A stretch of 64,000 nt of DNA from Novipirellula aureliae. Lineage in GTDB: Bacteria; Planctomycetota; Planctomycetia; Pirellulales; Pirellulaceae. This document shows, piece by piece, positions 1 to 8,500 of the stretch (position 1 is its first letter; every line of letters begins with the position of its first letter). Position numbers and translations under genes: made by a program. The DNA lies in assembly GCF_007860185.1 (NCBI RefSeq), contig NZ_SJPY01000001.1:953132-1017131 (forward strand). The letters are read 5' to 3'. The notes below the pieces were generated by a model, which was not told where the DNA came from, did not search any database, and worked only from the letters and a program-made list of their open reading frames with translations.

Positions 1-745
1 CTTTGGTGCCGCAGCCCGAGTGGATCGACCACATCGGCGAGATAACCGCCTGCTCATTCGACATGACAATGTGCCGGGTTTCATCACCTGGGCCCATCAT
101 GTGGAACACCCTCGAATCATCATCGAGTCCAAAGTACAAGTAGACCTCCGTGCGACGCTCGTGCGTATGGCACGGCATCGTGTTCCAAACACAGCCCGGT
201 TCGAGCACCGTAAAGCCCATGACCAACTGGCAACTCTTGATTCCATTCTCGTGAATGTACTGATAAATCGTGCGTTTATTGGCATCTTCGACCGATCCTA
301 GCTTCAATGCATTGGCGTCAGCCTTCTTCGCCTGCTTCGTCGGATAATCGGCATGCGCGGGATACGAAATCAGATAGAATCTCGCTGGACTATCTTTATC
401 CACGCTTTGGAAAGCCACCTCTTTTGCGCCGCGGCCAATATAAAGGCCGTCAAGATTCTCCATCGAATAATCGGTGCCATCGACGGTTACGGTTCCATTG
501 CCGCCGATGTTGAGCACGCCAATTTCGCGACGCTGGCAGAAGTAGTCCGCTGCTAGTTCTTTGCCTGCCTCAAGTGCCAAACAGGACTGCGTTGGAACAG
601 CGGCGCCAACAATCGCCCGTTCCACTTCACAATAGAGCAGATTGAGTTTGCCTGTTTCGAACAAATCTACCATGAATTCGTTGCGCAATTCATCCGTGGT
701 CATGCGTTGGTACTGCGATTTCCCAACGGCGTATCGTATGTCCAT
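1..745 (-). CDS. kduI: 5-dehydro-4-deoxy-D-glucuronate isomerase, 3' end outside window
   Basis: The reading frame stays open from the ATG at 745 to the window edge, giving 248 codons of a family that is about 278 residues long, so roughly 30 C-terminal residues are missing. The protein starts MDIRYAVGKSQYQRM and contains the cupin metal-site region NTMPCHTHERRTEVYLYF, which is typical of KduI. The enzyme isomerises 5-keto-4-deoxyuronate to 2,5-diketo-3-deoxygluconate in the cytoplasm, the substrate of KduD. It is the last visible gene of a minus-strand operon with the GH105 fusion (128 bp upstream) and kduD. Identification is secure; only the C-terminus is unseen. Confidence 0.93.
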   Translation of the reverse strand, partial: MDIRYAVGKSQYQRMTTDELRNEFMVDLFETGKLNLLYCEVERAIVGAAVPTQSCLALEAGKELAADYFCQRREIGVLNIGGNGTVTVDGTDYSMENLDGLYIGRGAKEVAFQSVDKDSPARFYLISYPAHADYPTKQAKKADANALKLGSVEDANKRTIYQYIHENGIKSCQLVMGFTVLEPGCVWNTMPCHTHERRTEVYLYFGLDDDSRVFHMMGPGDETRHIVMSNEQAVISPMWSIHSGCGTK

Positions 746-846
746 GTTTCGTTCCTTTAGTGGTGCGTTATTGAACTGATATATGTTTTTGTCATCTCCC
801 CCCGCTTTGCCGGAGAGAGCAAGATCCCAAAAGGGCCTATGGATTG

Positions 847-891
847 TTGAGCGTTGAACTATTGAGCGTTGAACTATTGAGCGTTGAGATA
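847..891. repeat. 15-bp tandem repeat, three copies, over the stop of the GH105 gene
   Basis: Unit TTGAGCGTTGAACTA occurs at 847-861 and 862-876, with a 13/15 copy at 877-891. Read on the minus strand, the most upstream copy encodes the last residues (YLNAQ) and the next copy begins with the TAG stop (876-874). Because the unit is five codons long, a second in-frame TAG follows 15 nt later. Confidence 0.95.
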
Positions 892-2919
892 CATTTCCCA
901 ATCGGCCTCGCTCTTAATGACGCCCGCTTTTTTCCAGCCATAGCCGGCGCGGTAACGCACCATTCCGTTCTCATCCGATTTGGTAAGCAAGAGAATGTGG
1001 CCCGCGTCTGTGTCCGTTGCGTCTTTCGCTTCGACCACGCGAATTTCGTCAATACGCTCTGGGGCCATCATCGCTGCGGTCCCCAACTCGCTGGCATCTA
1101 GGTTTTCCCAGCATGCAATCCAGCCCTGTTCTTTATTGGAGATTGGCTTCGCTTTGCCATCATGAGTCGTCACGCCGATGCAGATCGGCAATCCGGCCGC
1201 GATTTCTCCATCCTTCGTAAAAACGGCACTGACATCAAAGAGTCGTGATCCCAGTTCGATGGTGATCGTTTTTTCTTCGCCATAGACCACGCCGTCAATT
1301 TCCCGCTCATAGCTTAACTTGAAGATCGACCTTGCGGGCGTGGATTCAATCACTTCGTATTTGGTGTAGGTTTCCAGTGGTTCGCGTTTGCCGTTGAGCC
1401 AAAGTCCCGTTCCGCCAGTCCCCGCGGAGGAACCGACGTGATAATTGTCGAGTCCTTCGCCGTGATCTTGGTGGTACGACTTCCCATTGCTGGCTTCTGC
1501 GTACCACTTGTCGATGATCGGATAGGTCACGCGTTTGAGCCAGCAGTCGATACCACTATTTTCCGCTCCGCTACGTAGTGCGGGACCATACGCGCGAAAG
1601 GCAATGAGATCGTTTTCCCAGGCGAAGTCGTCTTGGCGTTCGGGAACGAATCGACAAAATGTCCGAGTCTCATTTGTTTTACTTGATTGGTCAGGAGTCG
1701 CGGTAGGCCGTCCGGCACTGAGCCGCGGCTTTGCCGGGTTAACGGTTCCACCGAGCATCTTGTAGACTTCGGTGCCAGCGGCGAGAAACGCACCGATACC
1801 GTAGACCTCGGTCTTGTCTGGATAGGAATCGCCTGGTGCAGCGCCTACCGGTTGTACATACCCCAACAGACCTTCCTCGGTAACACATTGCGTCAGCGCC
1901 TGCCACCCTTTCAGCACTGCCGGCTCGTACGTCGCACGATCGAGGATTCCATTGTTAATGCCCCATGCCAAGCCAAAAGTAAAGAACGAGGTTCCGCTGG
2001 TTTCCTTGACCGGGTAACCCTCCACGCCGCCGAGCAGGCCCATTGACCAAGTGCCATCTTCTCGCTGAATGGTTTTGAGTCGCGCGGCCATCGTCTTGTA
2101 CAAGTCGACATAGAACTCACGGCCTTTCCAGTCTTTTGGTAGGTCAGGAAGCATGAGGGCAAGTCCGCCGAAGACCCAGCCATTGCCGCGTGCCCAAAAG
2201 ATTTTCTCGCCATTTTCCTCACGTTTTTCGAAGAAACTTGAGTCTCGCCAGAACAAACTTTCCTCTTTATCCCAGAGCAAATCACACGTGGCGTGGTACT
2301 CCTGATCCATGAAATCGAGGTACTTTTGATCGCCCGTTATTTTCGCCAATCGCGCCCAGACGGGCGGTGCCATAAACAATGCATCGCACCAACCCCAGCG
2401 ATTGTGCGCATCGGTCGGCGTCTCATTCCATAGCAGAGTTCCCGTCTTTGGATGGGCCAAAATATCATCGAACCTCGCTCGAATCGGTCCGATCATTGCT
2501 GGATCTTTGAAGTCCTCATACATCGACAGATAGAATTGGCCAACCGTGTGGTCATCCGCATGATATTTTCGCTTATGAGGGTTCCATCCATTTCGCTGGC
2601 CGATCTCGTACAGCCAATCCGCATACTTAACTGGATCATCCGCAACGCCTCGCCATTGATTCATACCTGCATAGAGGGCACCGTGATGCCAGGTCAAATC
2701 GTGATGTTTTGCAAGCGGTCTTCCCCCATTTTGCAATCGTTGGCGATCCCGATCGGACAAGGCTCGGTACTTACTGGAGTCCTCAAACGTCTTGATCTGC
2801 CAATCCGCAACTTTTTGCGTGATTGCTTTCACCTCTTCGGGAGTAGGCTTCGCGGCTTTCGCCGCTTGGATTCCAAAACACGCGATCAATGTCGCCAGAA
2901 ACACTGTGCTAAATTTCAT
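874..2919 (-). CDS. Exported GH105 unsaturated uronyl hydrolase fused to DUF4861
   Basis: I chose the ATG at 2919 because it opens a clear signal peptide (MKFSTVFLATLIACFGIQA) after an AAAAGG-like ribosome site; this gives 681 residues. Residues about 25-385 form a GH88/GH105 alpha/alpha toroid, with the motifs DDHTVGQFY (about 122) and WCDALFMAPP (about 177) holding the acidic residues expected in the active site. Residues about 425-681 match the DUF4861 family, which often accompanies pectin-degrading enzymes. GH105 enzymes remove the unsaturated uronic acid left by polysaccharide lyases; the product is what KduI and KduD use, which fits the operon. The order is kduD, 54 bp, this gene, 128 bp, kduI. 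The polysaccharide (pectin, ulvan or another uronan) cannot be told from sequence. Secretion is inferred from the signal peptide. Confidence 0.88.
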   Translation of the reverse strand: MKFSTVFLATLIACFGIQAAKAAKPTPEEVKAITQKVADWQIKTFEDSSKYRALSDRDRQRLQNGGRPLAKHHDLTWHHGALYAGMNQWRGVADDPVKYADWLYEIGQRNGWNPHKRKYHADDHTVGQFYLSMYEDFKDPAMIGPIRARFDDILAHPKTGTLLWNETPTDAHNRWGWCDALFMAPPVWARLAKITGDQKYLDFMDQEYHATCDLLWDKEESLFWRDSSFFEKREENGEKIFWARGNGWVFGGLALMLPDLPKDWKGREFYVDLYKTMAARLKTIQREDGTWSMGLLGGVEGYPVKETSGTSFFTFGLAWGINNGILDRATYEPAVLKGWQALTQCVTEEGLLGYVQPVGAAPGDSYPDKTEVYGIGAFLAAGTEVYKMLGGTVNPAKPRLSAGRPTATPDQSSKTNETRTFCRFVPERQDDFAWENDLIAFRAYGPALRSGAENSGIDCWLKRVTYPIIDKWYAEASNGKSYHQDHGEGLDNYHVGSSAGTGGTGLWLNGKREPLETYTKYEVIESTPARSIFKLSYEREIDGVVYGEEKTITIELGSRLFDVSAVFTKDGEIAAGLPICIGVTTHDGKAKPISNKEQGWIACWENLDASELGTAAMMAPERIDEIRVVEAKDATDTDAGHILLLTKSDENGMVRYRAGYGWKKAGVIKSEADWEMYLNAQ

Positions 2920-2961
2920 TTGTAAACCTTTTTCAATGGAGTCATTCACCGATCCGCACGT

Positions 2962-2979
2962 AACTTACCGAACTTACCG
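2962..2979. repeat. 9-bp tandem duplication over the kduD stop
   Basis: AACTTACCG occurs twice in direct succession (2962-2970, 2971-2979). On the minus strand this reads CGGTAAGTT twice; the TAA of the first copy (2976-2974) is the kduD stop codon. Confidence 0.9.
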
Positions 2980-3744
2980 ACCCATCCAACCGCCGTCGAC
3001 GGTCACAATGGATCCATTCATATAGGACGATGCCTCCGATGCTAGAAAGACACAGGGACCGCCGAAGTCTTCCGGTGTCCCCCACCGGTTGGCGGGTATG
3101 CGTTCCAAAATTGCTTTCGAACGAACGGGATCGTCACGCAGTGGTTGGGTATTCGCAGTTGCAATGTAGCCAGGTGCAATCCCGTTCACGTTGACTCCTT
3201 TGCTCGCCCATTCGTTGGCAAAAGACATCACCAAACGACCAACGCCCGCCTTGCTAGCTGCGTAACCGGGAACGGTGATGCCACCTTGAAACGTCAGCAG
3301 CGAGCAAGTGAAGACAATTTTTCCATTGCCCCGCTCTACCATGTCCTTGCCGAATTCACGTGTCAGGATGAATTGTGAATTCAGATTGATTTCGATGACG
3401 CGGTCCCAGTATTCATCTGGATGTTCGGCGATCGGTTTCCGCATGATCGTTCCGGCATTGTTGACCAGAATGTCGATCGTGCCAAACTTCTCTTTAACGA
3501 CTTTGATCCCCGCATAGAGGGATTCGCGGTCACTGAAGTCCGTTGAATAGAAGAAGTAGTTGCGACCAAGTTTTGCAATGATGTCTTTGGTAAACCCTCG
3601 CTCGCCCTCCTTCTCTGTGCGGCATAGGTTGATGATATCCGCACCGGCTTCTGCCAACGCCGTTGCCATCCCTTGGCCAATACCTGTTGAGGCCCCGGTC
3701 ACGAGTGCGGTTTTTCCCGCCAAATTAAATGAATCCAAAATCAT
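2974..3744 (-). CDS. kduD: 2-dehydro-3-deoxy-D-gluconate 5-dehydrogenase (SDR family)
   Basis: The start at 3744 (MILDSFNLAGKTALVTG) is preceded by GGAG and puts the Rossmann motif TGASTGIG near residue 17; the product is 256 residues, normal for KduD. Other short-chain dehydrogenase marks are NNAG, the catalytic Tyr-Lys pair in PGYAASKAG and the C-terminal VDGGWMGR ending typical of KduD. It reduces 2,5-diketo-3-deoxygluconate to KDG with NAD(P)H, directly after KduI. It is first in the operon kduD, GH105-DUF4861, kduI, so the promoter should lie in the 560 bp upstream. A related SDR with other sugar-acid specificity is possible, but kduI in the operon makes KduD the best call. Confidence 0.9.
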   Translation of the reverse strand: MILDSFNLAGKTALVTGASTGIGQGMATALAEAGADIINLCRTEKEGERGFTKDIIAKLGRNYFFYSTDFSDRESLYAGIKVVKEKFGTIDILVNNAGTIMRKPIAEHPDEYWDRVIEINLNSQFILTREFGKDMVERGNGKIVFTCSLLTFQGGITVPGYAASKAGVGRLVMSFANEWASKGVNVNGIAPGYIATANTQPLRDDPVRSKAILERIPANRWGTPEDFGGPCVFLASEASSYMNGSIVTVDGGWMGR

Positions 3745-4303
3745 GACTAACTCCGCCTTCTCTCTCTTGAAGCATTCCAAAGATCTTTTTGCAAACCACT
3801 CGGCAAACGACGAGCATTTCTTCCCAATACCATTCGCTCGCTATCGAGGGCTATTCGAACAACGCCGTTGAGGTGGGAAGGTTCCTCAAACCAAATCAGC
3901 AGGAAACCCAAATCGGTAGGCCAGTTCTACGGTGGCGGGTAGCGGAGGCCAGGGTGCATGAAAATGCATCGACCGCAGCGAGTACGAGAAATGTCGTTTT
4001 CATTTCAGATCGTTCAAACTGGGCTCTCGGTGTCAAACTGCTCGGCTAACGCGTGTTTCCAACGCTGGAGAGCGGCCAGAAACGATCACCTGAACTCTCG
4101 CAAGTGGCTTTGCACGATTACCTAACAATCATACCTACCTTTGATTCCGATTGACATAGGCCGATTATAGGTAAAAAACAGCCTCTGTCCAAGGGCACCA
4201 TCCGACGTTCCAGGTCAAGTCACTTTTCAGGTTGGATCTTAGCTTGGATACCGCTCTCGTTTATCGCATTGCGTCCGAATGAATGGCATCCGTCGTCGCC
4301 GTT
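3745..4303. other. Intergenic region upstream of kduD
   Basis: No convincing gene is present on either strand; the short open frames lack ribosome sites and recognisable motifs. The region must carry the promoter of the kduD operon (minus) but I could not pick a specific box. It ends in the tandem repeats at 4304. Confidence 0.6.
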
Positions 4304-4380
4304 GGTAGATCGTCACCGTTGGTAGATCGTCACCGTTGGTAGATCGTCACCGTTGGTAGATCGTCACCGTTGGTAGATCG
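4304..4380. repeat. 17-bp tandem repeat, 4.5 copies, over a stop codon
   Basis: GGTAGATCGTCACCGTT is repeated without change at 4304-4320, 4321-4337, 4338-4354 and 4355-4371, followed by a 9-base partial copy to 4380. The partial copy and the start of the next one code the C-terminus (IYQR) of the minus-strand gene; its TGA stop is at 4366-4364. The perfect identity suggests a young expansion. Confidence 0.97.
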
Positions 4381-5515
4381 GCAAGTAATGATACCGAACG
4401 CTCAAGCTCAGCACCGCTAGTGAAGTTGCATAGACCGCTCCAACGTTTCGCTCTTCACTGTTTTCGGCGACCCACGAACCATTGGTCTTTTGTGAATCGA
4501 GAAGCATTTTTGACGTTACTTCCTCGGCCGTTTTGGCATACTTTCCGCCAGCTTGATGCATTGCTTGAGCATAATAGTAAATGCCGTAAAAGAAAAAGCG
4601 ATCATTCTTTTCGGGTGGGTACTTTAGTAACCACTCCGCTGCGCTGGTAACCATCGGCGACTCGTACAGCCCGCACACTTGAATGGCCAGCAACCCAGCC
4701 GAGGTCATGGCGAACGTGCTTTGCCGTGAGCCGGGCATGTAAGTAAACCCACACCGAACAAGTGCACCGTCTTCCCCCGCCGGGGTTGCACTTGTAGCGG
4801 TCGTTAGTAGCTCCGGCTGGGCGAAAGATTCTTGTAGAAATTCTATCGCAAAATCGATCGCTTGCTTGGGGACGTTTAAGCTGTCGTTTTTTGCACTTCG
4901 TAGTGCCATCACCTGCCAAACCGATACGCTTAGATCGGAATCTCGGCTGGTTGGTTCGTAACGCCATCCACCACGATGCCGCCTGGATTTAGGGACTTTC
5001 TGCGCTGCCAAAATCAGGGCGATCGCGGGCGCGAGGGCCTCGAAAATTCGCCGGTTCTGATCGCGGCTAACCCCCATGCCCAGCATTTCCGTCAACATCA
5101 ACGTTGTGATGCCGTGTCCGTACATTCGCGATGAATCGTACTGGCCGAAATAGCCCTCTTTGGTTTGATGGACGGGCTTGAGTACATAGTCGATTGCGCG
5201 CCGCATCGAATGAGCAAATTTTGAATTGTCACTAGGTTGAGTTCCGATCGAAGCCATCGCCATGATCGCAAGCGAAGTCATGGTGACGGGATGGTTCCGG
5301 TCTGCGATCGCACCTTCGGAGTCTTGCTTGTCAATTAGAAAATCGATAGCTTGCTGAACCGCACGATCGGTTGCATCGGCAAGGTAGAGTCGTGCGGAAA
5401 ACTCTTCGGCGATTACGGGATCGGAATGCGAACCCGACCATGAGGATGCCAGCAATGCCCCGGCCGTCTGCATGGCTCGCCGGCGAGTATATTTGTCACG
5501 ATCATTAACCACCAT
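4364..5515 (-). CDS. Tat-exported prenyltransferase/squalene-cyclase-fold protein
   Basis: The ATG at 5515 lies one base after the TAA stop of the upstream gene, so a translationally coupled start giving 383 residues is preferred over the longer open frame. The N-terminus has a twin-arginine-like signal (YTRRRAMQTAGALLASSW). The rest shows repeated helical motifs of the alpha/alpha barrel seen in terpene cyclases and protein prenyltransferases, for example GAIADRNHPVTMTSLAIMAM and GAVYATSLAVLSLSV. I see no DxDD or metal-binding signature, so a binding or scaffold role outside the cytoplasm is more likely than terpene cyclisation. It is last in the operon with the BatA, VWA and coiled-coil genes. 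From general knowledge, such proteins accompany this cluster in planctomycetes; the function is not known. Confidence 0.75.
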   Translation of the reverse strand: MVVNDRDKYTRRRAMQTAGALLASSWSGSHSDPVIAEEFSARLYLADATDRAVQQAIDFLIDKQDSEGAIADRNHPVTMTSLAIMAMASIGTQPSDNSKFAHSMRRAIDYVLKPVHQTKEGYFGQYDSSRMYGHGITTLMLTEMLGMGVSRDQNRRIFEALAPAIALILAAQKVPKSRRHRGGWRYEPTSRDSDLSVSVWQVMALRSAKNDSLNVPKQAIDFAIEFLQESFAQPELLTTATSATPAGEDGALVRCGFTYMPGSRQSTFAMTSAGLLAIQVCGLYESPMVTSAAEWLLKYPPEKNDRFFFYGIYYYAQAMHQAGGKYAKTAEEVTSKMLLDSQKTNGSWVAENSEERNVGAVYATSLAVLSLSVRYHYLPIYQR

Positions 5516-5516
5516 T

Positions 5517-8500
5517 TTATTCCTTTGACCGAGTGCTTTGCCGGGCGACCGCTTCGAAGTAGGCTTCGATTTGCGTCTGGTATCGAGGCGAAGTTCCTGT
5601 TCGCGAAGCTTCGGCGGCATCTTCTCGGCCTCGCAAACGAAGTTGTCCCCAATCCGATTCCCCTAAACGTTCGACGCCTTCGACTTCTAAAACGCCACCC
5701 TTCGATTCCGCTGCGGATGCCATCGCAGAAGGAGCACTCTGTGATCGGACTGCATTCGGAGACGGTTGTCGTTGGTTTGATAACGAAGACATTGTAGAGG
5801 AAACGATTTGCTCCTGTCGTTTCATCGCAATCGATTGCATCTGTTGGTTCATCTCTGATGCCAGCGTTGGTGACACATCGGCGGCTGACTTTGACGAACC
5901 TTGCTGCGAGTCCCCGTTTCCCTTGGATGCCTGCCCCGCATCTTGACGGTTGGGGATCTCTCCTGGAAAGACGACACGGTCGAGTTCATCGAGTGTCCGC
6001 GCTAGCTGCATCGCTTGCCGCTGTTGCTCCTGCTGATTTGCGGTGGTCGGTTCGGGTTGCGATCGGCCAATCTCGGCGCGGAACGCCCTTGATAGCTGCT
6101 GAGCTTCCGCTTCGATTGCATTGGACGCCTTCGCAATTTGCGTTAGAATCGGTTGGTCACGATCGTCGGATTGCTGTGATTGTTGAAGGATTCCCTCGAT
6201 GACATTTTCCGATTGCTTCGATGATTCGACTGCGTTTTCCTTGACCGCTTCGGTTGCCTGGCGGAATTGTTCAGCCAGCTGGTGATCCCCCAGACGCTGC
6301 TGATGTCGCTTGGTACGAGCGAGCTGATCGACGACCAAGGCCGTTTGGTTGGTGATCTCCACCTGAGTCTGGTGAGCCAATTCGAGCGATTGGCGAGAGG
6401 GGTTGATTGCCTCTGCTTGTTGTGTTTGTTCAACCATCGAAGCGATCCGGTCACCTATTAGCGAGATCGCCTCACCCGCCTGCCTCATCAAGACCGCAGC
6501 CGCTTCCGCAGCAGGGTTCGGTTGCTCAAGGGGTTCAATACGCAGTCGCTCGACAATGCCCCGCTGCCGATCGGCAAGCAGTTGCTGCTGTTGGGCAAAG
6601 ACCTTGGACGCACGAGCGGCCGCTTCGGTCCGTCTGGATCTTTCGACTTGCTCGCCCGTGCCGGAAGTCTGCCGCTGAGCTTCACTGATACGGCGGCTTG
6701 CTTCTTCCGCGTTGTCTGACCACCAATTCGCCTGGTTTAGAAGTTCACGGCTAAGTTGATTGCGTGATTCGATTTGAGCTTGCCGCGCGTCACTCGTTAA
6801 ACGTTTTCGTTCCACTTCATTGGCGACACGATCCTTCTGAGCGGCTTCGATAAGAGCTTTTTCGATATTAGCGATTCGAGTTAGTACTTCGGCAAACTGT
6901 TGCTGGGTCTGTCGTGCCGATTGATTGATTTCCGACATCAATCGATCTTCTCGGTTGGTATCACGAATCGACTGCGAGATTGCCTGTAATGCTCGTTCTA
7001 ATTCAGAAATTTCGTTTCGGACTTCTGTCTGGTTCGCCATCGCAGCGGTTCGATGGGCACGGTTCAAAATCGCACCTTGCACCGCTGTTGTCTGCCGAAC
7101 CAAACCTTCAAACAGCTGGGACTGCCGTTTTTTCTGCTCTCGGATTTCTGGGTCGGAGGTTTCAATGCGGTTGTTCAGCTCCTTTTGTTTCTTTGCCGCA
7201 TCGAGCAAATCGTTGATTGCGGTCTGCGTGGTATCGGAAGCAATTTTCACGAGAGCTTGCTGCATCGGTTCGTTGCGTTTCAACTCCACTTCAAGTCGTT
7301 TGAGCAACTCTTCGGGCGAAGAATTGCCAACTTTCGACAGTTGTGCGGCTTGGTCAAAACCGTTTGCCATTGCCTCGGTTTCCTTCTGCGCGTCGTCCGC
7401 CAATGCTCTTGCTTTTGCCAATTCGTTTCTCGACTCCGTCAAATCTTGGCCTTTTTCGGCTCTCTCGAAATGGTCAGCGGTTAAGCGGAGCGACTCTTCG
7501 AGTGTCTTAAGTGCGTCCGCGGTCCGATCAAGATTTTCACGTCGGTCCTGTTCGCTAGGACTTATGGTCGCTTTTCGCATCGAGGTTTCCGCTTGCTGAA
7601 GGGAACGGCCAATTTGGGCAGCCGCATCGTCGGCATCGCGTGCAAGTTGTTGTTCGTGCGGGTCGGCCAAGTCAGCGGTGTTTGCGAGGTCCGCTAAACG
7701 CTGCATCGTTTCTGCGGCCGCATCGGCAGCAATTTGTTGCTGTTGAGCAAGTTTCTGTGCGGTCGCTTGTGAAGTATCTTCTCGATCGCGTACACGCTCC
7801 TTCGCTGCAGCTGCTTTCTGCTCTGCTTGGCGAGCTTGCTCAACCAAACTAGGGACGTACCGACGGATGATCTGACGTGCTTCGATCACTTTGGGCTCGT
7901 TGATCTTAATCGCTGCGTTCCATTCGACGAAGACATCGCGGAGCAGTGAATCGATTGGCTGATAATTTTCTCCTCGCCAACGCCGCTCGTTGATCTGTTC
8001 CGCCGCTCGGCGGAAGCCGGGAAGACGACGAACCTGTTTGATCGCTTCAGACGATTGCAAATCGATGCCTCGATCGATTCGCTCGAACCAGTACGGATGT
8101 TCCACGCGAGCCTTGGCGTAAGTCACAGCGTCGGATTGCCGGAGGTCTCTAGCGGACCCCATTTGGCTTTCCGATGAAATCAGTTCAAAGAGTTCGCGTT
8201 TGATTTGAACCGCCTCATGAGCACTTTCCAATACTTCACCCGCTGCCAAAAGCTCACGCATCGCCACCCTCGGCTCGATGTCGAACGCCTCACGAAACGG
8301 ATCCGACTCAATAAATGCAATCGCTTTCGCTAGAAGATCCAAATCGGATGCGTAGTCCAAATCAACATTCGAACCAATTCGATGCATCGACTCGTATTGC
8401 TCAAGCTGATTCAACCATTGCTTAAAGAAGAACTTGTTTCCAACCTCTTTTCGAATCGACTTGAATTCCAATCGGGCTTGATGATTCAAACGATCGGTTC

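Noticed and set aside
4304-4380. CRISPR-like array
   Set aside because: The 17-bp units are head to tail with no spacers and no cas genes are present.
6925-7599. 224-codon plus-strand frame rich in Ser and Phe inside the giant coiled-coil gene
   Set aside because: It is the antisense shadow of a Glu/Arg/Ala-rich coding region and has no independent signal.
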